From Furcasterigmium furcatum (Eukaryota; Ascomycota; Sordariomycetes; Glomerellales; Plectosphaerellaceae), in NCBI GenBank assembly GCA_001599815.1, contig BCIA01000004.1, positions 1,366,862 through 1,430,861 of the forward strand: DNA of 64,000 nucleotides. Reading direction: 5' to 3'. Shown here in pieces: positions 1 to 8,397 of the stretch. Below the pieces are notes generated by a model. The model had not been told where the DNA came from. It searched no databases and saw nothing but the letters and a program-made list of their open reading frames with translations. Each line of letters starts with the position of its first letter. Position 1 is the first letter of the stretch. A program made the position numbers and the translations under genes.

Positions 1-124
1 TCTGGAAAAAATCCGTCTAGATTTCGTAAAGATATGAGCGATTTAGTTGGGGTGGTTGAACTGGCGGTGTGGTGATGTGGGGTGTCCGGAATGGGGGGGT
101 GTCCGGAATGGGGGTGTCGGACGT
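1..124 (-). mobile_element. Terminus of a pogo/Fot1-like DNA transposon, cut by the window edge
   Basis: Bases 1-50 are close to the reverse complement of the 5' untranslated part of the complete pogo element at 36085-37941 (shared stretch around 'gatatgagcgatttagttgg'). They run into a terminus containing a repeated 'gtgtccggaatggggg' motif and ending in 'gggtgtcggacgt' followed by TA at 125-126. The complete element ends 'gggtgtgggacgt' + TA, so the outer few bases and the TA target match, while the inner inverted repeat is a different version (GTCCGGAAT instead of GGCCAGGTAA). This is therefore a related but distinct subfamily, oriented leftwards, with its transposase gene beyond position 1. 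Confidence 0.8.
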
Positions 125-272
125 TATTGTTCGGGGCAAGACGCATACGTTTGTGGCTTATCAAAGTCGCACTCGCAGTACTGCTCTTGGGGCGAAAACC
201 AAAACGGTGTCATGACCGGCACCCACAGCCGCTTCTCACATTCGTTGTCGTTACTGCGCCGGCAATCCCAAG

Positions 273-611
273 TTAGACATGAAGCATAAAATGAGAACTG
301 GGGTCATACCACTTCTTCGCGAAATTGAATGCATGAAAGACGTCGGCTTCGACAGCATCGCGCCAAGAGGACTCATTGACGTCGGTCTTGCGATCAAGAG
401 CTCGGGCCTTTGATGCGATGTTTAAGACGCGTTCATGCGTGTTCCGTCGAACACGGGATCGACTGCCTTGTATATCGGCTGTCCACTGCTCCCATGTCAG
501 CCGGCCAAGCTTCTCCACGTCTTTGCGAACTGCGAGATGTTGCTCTGGCCAGTCGCTTAGCGGGATTTTGTCGTCTTCGAAGTTGACATTGAGGCTTTGT
601 GTCGTAGCCAT
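273..611 (-). CDS. Hypothetical protein, possibly 3'-truncated
   Basis: This 112-residue frame starts at the ATG at 611. It is charged and soluble (many R, E, D; motifs LSDWPEQHLAVRKD and LGRLTWEQWTAD), with no signal peptide or membrane segment. I chose this ATG because a TATATA box lies about 85 bp upstream, a normal fungal spacing, whereas the longer frame back to 932 crosses the antisense of a DUF6536 exon. The C-terminus ends abruptly about 150 bp before the transposon terminus at 124, so the original 3' end may have been lost by insertion or rearrangement. I do not recognise a named family. An intron near 285 that once led into further exons is possible. Confidence 0.5.
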   Translation of the reverse strand: MATTQSLNVNFEDDKIPLSDWPEQHLAVRKDVEKLGRLTWEQWTADIQGSRSRVRRNTHERVLNIASKARALDRKTDVNESSWRDAVEADVFHAFNFAKKWYDPSSHFMLHV

Positions 612-663
612 GATCTCGGGCTGGCTGGGTGAATGAGAGAGGGGAAAAGTATGTTTGGATTGA

Positions 664-3111
664 ATTCGCTCTCCCAGGATCGTCGGTCGTACATATATAG
701 GGGCTAGAGAGCAAACAGACGAAATAGTAGAGCCCGTACAGGTCGGGTTCAGAGCCAGCCGTTTCGCACAGAAGGAAGAGCTGGGCGAGTGGTTCCCCCA
801 GATCCTCGCCACCGCGGACAACAACCGTCGCATCTGGCTGTCGCGCCGCAGCCAGGCCCTCTGCATCCAGTTCATCATCATCGGTGTCATCTTTCTCGTC
901 AATCTCAGCCTGACTGCCTTCGCCGCCGCCAACTACGATGACAAGAACGGAGTGGGCCTCATCTACGAAGGAAACTGCCAGACAGTCAAGCAGCTGGACC
1001 AGTGGCTTCACCTCCTGATCAACCTGCTGAGCACCGGCATGCTGGGAGCCAGCAGCTACGGGATGCAGCTACAGGCAGCTCCGACGCGCGCCAACGTCGA
1101 TGAAGCTCACAAGGCTGGAAAGTGGCTGGACATTGGCGCTCCGAGCATTCGCAACCTCAGATACATCGGCAACTGGAGGCGATTTGCCTGGGCCACCCTG
1201 GCCTTGAGCTCGGTACCCATCCATCTCATGTAAGGTCACGTCGTTTACCACCGCTAGGCACCGTCACCGGCTGACAACAGTGGCTCGCAGATACAACTCG
1301 GCTATCTTCCAGTCGTTGTCTTCCACTGTCTACACCGTCGCAGTCGTCAAGGACTCTTTCCTCGAGGGCGCATCATGGAGCACGTCCACGGCCGAGCAGA
1401 ATCGTGCAGGCGACTACAGTTGGGACGAGGAGCGGGTGAACCCACTGGGCATCAACTTTGCGCCGGTCAATTACACCCAGGTCATCCTCGACATCCAGCA
1501 GCACACCATATCGAATCCCGACTCGTACACAGACATGAACATGTCCGAATGCTTTGACCACTACGACGACTACTGGAAACCTCAAGGCGATGGCGTGGTG
1601 TTCGTGACCAACTCGTCCCTCCAAGCGCCTGCGGACGACAGCCTCCTCCTATACGTAATGATCATCCCGCGATCCGACGGCTGGGCTAAGAACATGTGGG
1701 CTTTGGGAAACGGAACCAACAAGTTCTCCGCCGGTAGCGATAATACACCATCCCCAATCGCCAGCTGGCAGCTCGGCCCGCCTCACTAGGGTGTCGCACG
1801 ATGCCTCGTCAGGGAGCCGCCTGCCGCTGCCTCCCGCTGCCGCTTTGAGTACTCGCCGCCCATTATGTGGACCGTATGCGGCCTCAACTTCATCAAGGCG
1901 ACCGTCATGCTGTGCATCTGGCTGCTCAGAGCATGGCAGAGTGAGAAGCGGAGCGGGAGCGAGCGGGAGATTCTGTATACTCTCGGCGACGCCATTTCAT
2001 CCTTTATGCAGAACCCCGACCCGACCACGAAGGACATGGGACTCGCCACCATGAGCGACTTCAGGAGCACCAGGCCGATGAAGGCAAAGTTCGTCAAGCA
2101 GCATCCTAGCCCACCGATTCACCCGAGAGAGTTCCGGGAGAAGAGACCAAGGTGGATGGCTGCCGCGAGCGTCCGCAAGTGGTCCGTCTTCCTATTCGCG
2201 TAAGTCGAATTGCTCTCACTCTTTGCGGAACTGGCCCCTGATTCAAAATTATCTCCTTCAGATGCCTCACCATCGTTGGTGTCGCCTCCGGTCTCCTGGG
2301 CCTCAGCTTTCCCAGCCTCCACCGCCGCAGGCTGTCAACCAAGATCCCCGACCTCTGGAAGATGGGCTTCGGTGCCCTGACCCCCTACACATACCTCGTC
2401 ATCGGCCTTCCCCGGAAGGACCCCGCGGGCCTCATTTCCAACGTCCTCGTCGCCAACCTGCCACAGCTCATCGTGTCGATCCTCTACATGCTTCTCAACA
2501 CCATGCTCAGCACCTTCATGGTGCAGCGCGAGTTTAGCAAAATGAACTCGCGCCGAAAGCCGCTGCGCGTCTCGGAGCCCACTGGCATCCAGAGGTCAAG
2601 CTACTTCATCTCCCTGCCGCTGCGGTACGGCGTCCCGTACTACGCCACCTCGGGCCTCATGCACTGGCTCATCTCGCGGAGCCTCTTCCTGGCACGCATC
2701 ACGGCCGTGCTTCCGGACGGGAGTGTTGATTCGGAAAATTCCTTCTCGACGTGCGGGTACAGTCCCATCGCGATTTTCATTAGTAGGTTGCTTCCCCACT
2801 TTCGGTTGAACCTCGAAACTTGTCCTAAGTCTCTCTTTTCCGCAGCACTTTTGGTAGGACTCGGACTAGTTCTCACTGTCGTGTCCGTAAGCTTCTTCAA
2901 GAAATACGACGGTACCATGCGGCTCGCGTCTACGAGCAGCAGGGCAATTAGCGCGGCGTGCCACGTCCTGGAGGAGGACCGGCAGAGCGGGCACCTATTG
3001 CCTGTGCAGTGGGGTGTTGTCGAAGTCCGCGATGGCGTTGGTAAATGTAGTTTCACAACGGCGCCGGCTCGCGAGATGCAGCAGCCCGTGCAGGGCCGGC
3101 GATACCATTAG
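664..3111 (+). pseudogene. DUF6536-family multi-pass membrane protein gene, 5'-truncated and with an in-frame stop
   Basis: Spliced exons 664-1229, 1291-2199, 2262-2782 and 2846-3111 read as a DUF6536 fungal membrane protein. Landmarks are LIYEGNC, LHLLINLLSTGMLGAS, the block around SAPTR/VDEAH, LDIGAPSIRNL, the HLIYNSAIF junction and ILYTLGDAISSF, followed by hydrophobic C-terminal helices (ANLPQLIVSILYML, LVGLGLVLTVVSV). Introns are 61, 62 and 63 bp with good GT/AG ends. Two defects are visible. The frame is open back to a stop at 661 with no ATG, so the start exon is missing. A TAG at 1787-1789 interrupts an otherwise continuous frame where family members read on (WQLGPPH, stop, GVARCL). 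An intron of 135 bp from 1655 to 1789 would remove the stop but would also delete coding-like sequence. The family's function is unknown. A relic of its 3' end recurs at 7713-7868. Confidence 0.7.
693..699 (-). promoter_or_regulatory. TATA box of the minus-strand hypothetical gene
   Basis: The palindromic stretch TATATA lies about 85 bp upstream of the ATG at 611. The same bases sit at the open 5' edge of the truncated DUF6536 gene, marking where two unrelated sequences abut. Confidence 0.4.
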
Positions 3112-3350
3112 TAGGCCGCCTTTCTACTCATACTGGTCGGGCTGAAGTAGTAGTAGATAGAGGGCAGGCCCAAAAAAGAGCAAACCGTCAAAAGGCATAC
3201 AACACCGGGTATTCACTGGTCGAGTTTTCCAGTGGGTATGGTCCTATGTACTAGACAGAGCTGTGATGCTAGAAGTCTGTATCTGTCTGCACCTACATCC
3301 GAACCACCAAAGTCATTGAGGCTGCTTGATGAAGAGGGGTTGATGTAGAA

Positions 3351-3692
3351 TCATGACCGCTTCTCATGCCACGGAACCTCGCCGATACCGGTCCCGTCAA
3401 CCTCGTAGTAGCGCGGCCGTGGCGGCCTGCTCACGTCACCGGCATTCATTTCAGGAGGTAGGTACCCGGCGTACATCTCGAGGACGGTCGAATCCGGCGC
3501 CTCATGCGAGTTGCCGATGCCAGGGGCGGCCGCCTCGTACTTGTCGGTACCGTCCGCCTCGGCTGGTGCCGGTACCGCCCGTGCTGCCTGTCGCCGCCCC
3601 TTCCTGCGAAGCAGACAACAGAGGAGGCAGGCCAGCGCAGCGATGGCAACATAACACGACAAAGTTGTGTCAAGTGCTCTCCCAACCCTCAC
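3351..3692 (-). CDS. C-terminal part of a putative single-pass membrane protein
   Basis: This frame encodes up to 113 residues: one hydrophobic helix (CYVAIAALACLLCCLL), a basic stop-transfer RRKGRRQ, and an acidic tail with KYEAAAPG, VLEMYAGYLPPEM and PRYYEVDGTG. This tail type is common at the cytoplasmic end of fungal cell-surface proteins that have a secreted ectodomain. No ATG begins the frame (only GTG at 3692), and 'GAG|GTGAGG' there resembles a splice donor, so an upstream exon may have been lost or lies between 3700 and 4450. I could not find a signal-peptide exon. The tail is fairly convincing as coding sequence, but the full gene is not. Confidence 0.4.
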   Translation of the reverse strand: MRVGRALDTTLSCYVAIAALACLLCCLLRRKGRRQAARAVPAPAEADGTDKYEAAAPGIGNSHEAPDSTVLEMYAGYLPPEMNAGDVSRPPRPRYYEVDGTGIGEVPWHEKRS

Positions 3693-4457
3693 CTCTTGCC
3701 GCCGCTTACATCACCCCGGCGGGTGTTAGGCCGGGTGATCAGGGTGAGCGCTCACGCGATCGGGGTGACCAACCGGTGACAGTAGGAACTTCGAGGTGGC
3801 TTACTATGAAATAGCGCAGGCCCACACCGGCGCTCTCGAAGCGTTTCATCCTCAGCTATGGCCCGGCGTCTGTCAGCGTTGGGCTTATCGCCAGGGCCCT
3901 AAACTGGAAGTCATTACAAGCTATGTATTGCCGGGCCCGAGCCTCGATGTAATCCCCCCAGAACTCAGTCAACACAACCCACTACCGAAGCCCTATGCCA
4001 TAGCAACCCCATTCTTTCCCTTACGTCAGCTTCCAAGATGGACAAGCTTCTGGAGGTTATCGCGCGAGTAGAACTGAATAGCCAAGTACCCGATCAGCAT
4101 TACGAGAGAGACACCACTCAAGACAAGGCAAACACGTTAACTCGGTCAAGAAGCGCCAGGATGAGGCACTTAATCTCTACGTAACGTATGTCTTTCCTCA
4201 AGCAAGTTCAACAGCACAGTGCTCTCCAAGTCCCCAACTTAGCCGCTAACAGCCTCCCTATCAAAGTTTCAATATCTTAGGGCGAGAGTCTTAACAATCG
4301 ACGTACTTCGATGGCTTGGTGGACGGTTGTGCTCCTCCTCCTGTTCTTTTGCCTAGGTAACTTGGCTAAAGGGATAATAGGTCAGCAATATCAGCATAAA
4401 CAATTTCAGGTCATATTGTATGAACCGTTACTGTACAGCCAAGTTTGAAATCAGTGT
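3693..4457. other. Intergenic, no convincing gene
   Basis: A 91-codon plus-strand frame (3796-4071) and a 47-codon frame from 4038 ending near a plausible donor (GTAACGTATG) can be seen, but neither shows a domain. A 12-bp perfect palindrome GTGAGCGCTCAC occupies 3744-3755 within GC-rich sequence. A decayed gene cannot be excluded. Confidence 0.4.
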
Positions 4458-5324
4458 CTAGTTCCCACACTCTTGGAGACTTTGCGGACAAAGAGAGCTT
4501 TGCGCTGACACAGTGATAACCAATGTAGGGGCCAAGAGGTTGAGAATCTCTCGATTCCCTTGCTCTTGAGCTCTCTGCAGAGCGGTTCTGCCTTTTCCGT
4601 CTTTGACCGTAGCATCAGCTTTCAGATCCTGTAACAGAGCGCGCACCATCTCCGTTTGTCCCTTTGCGATAGCTAGGTGCAGTACAGGGCCTGTGTTGGC
4701 AGCATCGTCTCCGTCGTTGTTGCCGTAATCATCATCTGAGGCGCTTTCCTGGGTGACATTAATATCCATGCCGCCTTTCTCGACCAAGAGCTTTAGGATA
4801 TCAAGCTTGTCCGCCTCCAGCGCGATGGCCAACGCATTCGACTCCTTGACATGCGCTCCATGATCCAGTAGCAGGCTGACAATCTCTGAGTACCCATAGT
4901 GAACAGCCCAGTTGATTGCTGGTTTGTGCATCAGCTGAGCGTCATCCGGGTTCACTCCCGTCTTGAGTAGGAAGGCAAGCAGTGGGATATTTTGTCCCAT
5001 GACTGCTAGCCCTGGCACGTTTCCTGTGTGGCCCAAGTATGCCGTACTGACGGAAGGGTCAGCTTCCCAGAAGAGCTTGAAATCCTCCAGTCGCTCTGTG
5101 GCCTGCATGATGACTGTGTAGTCGGCCTGCCACGGCAACGAGCGCTGGTCATCTTTAAACTTGGTAATTAGATATTCCAGAACGGGTGTGTTGTTTCCAT
5201 CCATGGCAGCTTTGAGTAGTTCGGCGGACAGGTGGTTGCCCGACTCAAGATTCAGTTGACGAGATACCTCATCGACGGTGCCGCTCTTGCAGGCGTCGCG
5301 GAGACCTGAAGCCGGGGCAGACAT
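4458..5324 (-). CDS. Ankyrin-repeat protein
   Basis: This is an intronless protein of 288 residues. I chose the ATG at 5324 (MSAPASGLRDACKSG) because the in-frame extension to 5507 is a low-complexity F/P/H stretch typical of untranslated sequence. Ankyrin repeats run through most of the protein: AELLKAAMDGNNTPVLEYLI, PAINWAVHYGYSEIVSLLLDHGA, NALAIALEADKLDILKLLV, VLHLAIAKGQTEMVRALLQ and GRTALQRAQEQGNREILNLL. An acidic spacer (ASDDDYGNNDGDD) lies between two repeats near residue 210. There is no signal peptide or catalytic domain, so it is probably a cytosolic or nuclear scaffold. Its partner is unknown. Confidence 0.85.
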   Translation of the reverse strand: MSAPASGLRDACKSGTVDEVSRQLNLESGNHLSAELLKAAMDGNNTPVLEYLITKFKDDQRSLPWQADYTVIMQATERLEDFKLFWEADPSVSTAYLGHTGNVPGLAVMGQNIPLLAFLLKTGVNPDDAQLMHKPAINWAVHYGYSEIVSLLLDHGAHVKESNALAIALEADKLDILKLLVEKGGMDINVTQESASDDDYGNNDGDDAANTGPVLHLAIAKGQTEMVRALLQDLKADATVKDGKGRTALQRAQEQGNREILNLLAPTLVITVSAQSSLCPQSLQECGN

Positions 5325-5982
5325 GCATTTGGTGAAAAATGCAGTGAGAAAAGACTGAATCATGTGAGGAATAAAACAAGGATAGCACCCTGGAAAATGC
5401 GGAAATGGTAGAGTAGAAAATGAAGGAAAAGCCTGGTGGAAACTGTAAATAGTTAAATGCAGATGGAAGAGGGGAAAAAAGGCGAGACCGCCATCTGATG
5501 TGGACACGTGTCAAACAGTGCGCTAACCCTTGTCGAGACCAACCACTACCCCAAAAAGCGAACCCGCTAGCAGACTAGGTCATCATGTACCACCACACCC
5601 TACCTCTCCACGATTTGCTCCACACCGGCAGCACTTATTACCCTTCTTTGCCGGGAGGCATGACTTCACTATCGCGTACAAGATGTCACCGACTTTCACT
5701 AGAAGCCATCGGTTGCGTGGGCTTGATGCGCCCATGGTCATCGGACCCCTTGAATGACCGTCATTGGCCCACCCGGTCATCACCAGGAGGGCGGTGCCAG
5801 ATTCAAGTCCGCCGTTCTGTCAGCATTCTTGCCTAGTCCGGATTATTGCCTATGGTGGTTGTGAGCTAACTGGCTATAAACTATCACTCGGTATCACGTC
5901 ATTCAAGGCATAATACAACCCGCTATATTGCTCGCACTCCTTGTGGTTTTGTTGTGAAAACTAGCCACTGCTCGGCCCCATA
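5325..5982. other. Intergenic, promoter region of the ankyrin gene
   Basis: Overlapping frames on both strands around 5530-5836 are short and show no family features. No repeat or RNA gene is recognised. Confidence 0.4.
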
Positions 5983-6153
5983 ATGTCTGACTACCGTCCG
6001 GCCACGCCAGCAGAGCCTCCGGACTTTCGCGCGAGCTCGTACACGCTAACTATTTTTGCTAGACCTGTTAATATACCTGACTGGGTCAAAGAGGCGTATG
6101 GGCATGACACCGAGAAAACTCTATATCAGTTTATATCTCCTTTTTACCGTTGA
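5983..6153 (+). CDS. Small ORF of 56 codons, hypothetical
   Basis: An ATG at 5983 opens a 56-codon frame to TGA at 6151-6153 (start MSDYRPATPAEPPDF, end LYQFISPFYR). The composition is protein-like (balanced acidic and basic residues, PDWVKEAYGHDTEKT in the middle) and it lies in a gap free of other genes, 83 bp from the 3' end of the convergent secreted-protein gene. There is no signal peptide and no recognised family. It could be a small gene, an exon, or chance. Confidence 0.3.
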   Translation: MSDYRPATPAEPPDFRASSYTLTIFARPVNIPDWVKEAYGHDTEKTLYQFISPFYR

Positions 6154-6235
6154 ATAACCATCCACCGACACTAGACGCTGCCACTCGTCAAAACTCGGAG
6201 ACCTCCCAATCTCTCCGGGGTGTCCTGTGGTGCCA

Positions 6236-6634
6236 CTACCATGGAATGTTCGGAATGGACTCCCCTTCCCTAGCAGCAGCTGCCAGCCTTCTGAGGCCGT
6301 TGGCAATGTTTGATAGGCTCTGTCGTAGACCAGACCATTGCTGGGTGAATTGGTTGATGTGCGCTTGCTTAGAGGCACCTGCTTGACCGCCCAGCGGAAG
6401 GTTATTGAGGTCGTTGAGGATGCCATTCATGCGCCCTTGACAGACGTCCCTGGCGGCGAAGACGTTTCCAGCGACCGTGTCGATCACGGTTGGCTGCTGA
6501 CGAGGGTGAAGCTGGCCTTCGATGGCGTCGGCGAGAGCCTCGAGCTCTACGGCCTTGGCCTCGGCCTCGGGGTGGGGCGCGGCCAGAGCCTGGCTGGACC
6601 AGAGTAGAAGCGGAATGAGGGAGGCGAAGCGCAT
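6236..6634 (-). CDS. Small secreted protein
   Basis: This 132-residue protein starts with a clear signal peptide (MRFASLIPLLLWSSQALAAP; cleavage expected after ALA). A helical, alanine- and leucine-rich mature chain follows, with HPRQQ, VCQGRMNGILNDLNNLP and QSLSNIANGLRRLAAAAR. It has only one cysteine, so it is not a typical disulfide-rich effector. I chose the ATG at 6634 over 6661 because it places the signal peptide at the N-terminus. A TATAAA box lies at 6770-6775. It may be a cell-wall or secreted helical protein; no named family is recognised. Confidence 0.7.
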   Translation of the reverse strand: MRFASLIPLLLWSSQALAAPHPEAEAKAVELEALADAIEGQLHPRQQPTVIDTVAGNVFAARDVCQGRMNGILNDLNNLPLGGQAGASKQAHINQFTQQWSGLRQSLSNIANGLRRLAAAAREGESIPNIPW

Positions 6635-6769
6635 CTTGATTTGTGGGTTCTGATAGTGCAAAGCTGTTTGCGTTCAAGTGTGATATGGAGGGGGAGGGCT
6701 TTGGTGGGAGATGCCGTTGAGGTTTGAGTCTGTCTGCCCACCCCGTCAGCGACGAGACACAGCACTGAC

Positions 6770-6775
6770 TTTATA
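6770..6775 (-). promoter_or_regulatory. TATA box of the small secreted protein gene
   Basis: TATAAA on the minus strand lies about 135 bp upstream of the ATG at 6634, consistent with a strong promoter and a 5' leader of about 100 bases. Confidence 0.45.
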
Positions 6776-7712
6776 CTTGGGCATTCGTCTTCTATGGACT
6801 GTAGGTAGTTCAGCTAGCCATAACCGTGTATGATGCCCAACTTCTGTGGCGCGCTGTCAAACCGGGACGAGCCGAGCCGTGCGGAACTCCGCTGTGTCCA
6901 GACCTCCAGTTCGGGGACTATTGATTTTGGGGGCAGAAGTTTTACCCTCAAGAAACCCCTATTGGTTTGCGGACAATGCAGTTCATCCCACTTTGACAGG
7001 CTGGTCATGCATAGAGGAGGGAGTGAATGACTGAGCACCTTACCCAAATCATCGTGGCTACCTGCAGCAAGCATCATGTTGCATGGTATTGAGGGGTGCG
7101 GCTGGGCGCCACCCGGTTCCTTTTCGAGGCAAGTCATTGTGGTCGCTGAGTCCAGGCATCCATCATTGCTACCGCGCTATGGTTGACTTTCGCGAGCACC
7201 TTATCTGCCTCGTCGCCAGATTCATGGACTGACCTACTTCCCGCTCTGCGCTCGCCACCACCTTGACGTCGGACAAGGCTATCATTGTGGAACTGACTCT
7301 CAAAGGTGCTAATTTCCCACCATGATAGACGCTTAAGTGACTGGCAGATTACGACTATGGCTGGTCGGTGTGTGATGCTGTCATCTTATCACGGCGGCAG
7401 AAACTCAGAGGTACTTCGGAGGACTTTCTAGAGAAAACAGACTAGAAATGAACGAATCACTAGCTGGAAACTTACGTACTTGTGATTGTACTTTCGGCCG
7501 AGAAGGAGGTGCGAGGGCCAGGCAGTCACTGTCTATCTCCAAACTCTGGCACTCCTTCATTCTCCTTCTCGACAAATTATCATCGCACGGACCCTTTCTT
7601 TTCCAAGTCTGGTCCCTATTTTGCCGCTTCAACAACGGACAAGCAGGGGTAGTGTGTGGAGGCCCAAGACTCGACGCCAACTCGTCCCCCAGGGGACAGA
7701 TCACGCCGAGCA
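6776..7712. other. Intergenic, no supported gene
   Basis: Short frames overlap on both strands without family features. The last part (about 7400-7712) lies directly upstream of the DUF6536 relic. One frame there contains a GVV motif at the spacing seen near the C-terminus of the DUF6536 gene, so this part may be strongly diverged remains of the same gene. Confidence 0.35.
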
Positions 7713-7868
7713 TCGCGAGATGCAGCAGCCCGTGGAGGGCCGGCGATACCATTAGTATGCCACCTTTTTAGACATCGCTGCCGGGTTGAAGTAGATGAAG
7801 GGCAGGGCAAAAAAGCAATGACCAAAACGTCAAAAAAGCATACAACACCGGGTACTCGCTGGTCGTCA
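7713..7868 (+). repeat. Relic duplicate of the DUF6536 gene's 3' end
   Basis: The last coding codons and about 120 bp of downstream sequence of the gene at 664-3111 (3070-3225) recur here. Both read REMQQPV(Q/E)GRRYH then TAG. Downstream, 'gggcagg', 'aaaacgtcaaaa'-like and 'gcatacaacaccgggta' segments match in order, with small indels. Upstream homology fades quickly and appears only in a shifted frame. This is a partial duplicate or the decayed remnant of a paralogue, in the same orientation and 4.6 kb away. Confidence 0.75.
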
Positions 7869-8397
7869 CCGACCCAACTACTAATCCAGCCCTCAGTAAT
7901 GTTATCTATGTGATCCCGTCCACCTCACCCAATCTGGTTTAGCGCCACTTATGACCCCCCGCGCCCCATTCCTCGCCGCTTATACGCTCTGTGATGAGTG
8001 GGAAGTGCTGGGCGCTTAACCTGCATCTGCCTCCGATCTTGTCCCTCTCTGCCACACTGATAATCGGACAGGCATAGCAAACGACTTCCCCAATCGGCGG
8101 CGACAAGGGGAATGAGTCGGCACCAGCGTTGCATTGGCTCGTCAATAGCCCCAGGGGATGCAGCAGCAGTTGGCCGACAGCCGATTTGAAGTCGTATCCA
8201 GCGTGGCAGAAGCAATCATGGTGGTTGATATGCGACTCCTGAGCAACGCGCAGAAGCGTCACTTTGGTCAACCTCCAGGGTATCTAGGTAATAGGGTGCT
8301 GTATCTTCAAGTGTGCTTGTCAAGGTGTTGATATTTGCTATGTACCATGAAATACTTGTGCACACTACGGAGCTGCGGTACCCAGAATGACCACCCC
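7869..8397. other. Intergenic, no supported gene
   Basis: A minus-strand frame of 110 codons (7939-8271) has no family features. This stretch lies downstream of the convergent rhamnosidase gene and should contain its 3' untranslated region. Confidence 0.35.

Noticed and set aside
3744..3755. 12-bp perfect palindrome GTGAGCGCTCAC as an operator
   Set aside because: A single short palindrome in GC-rich intergenic DNA, not placed at a promoter of a supported gene, is expected by chance.
3353..3814. 153-codon plus-strand frame
   Set aside because: It is Arg/Pro-rich without domains and antisense to a membrane-protein tail with a clear TM helix.
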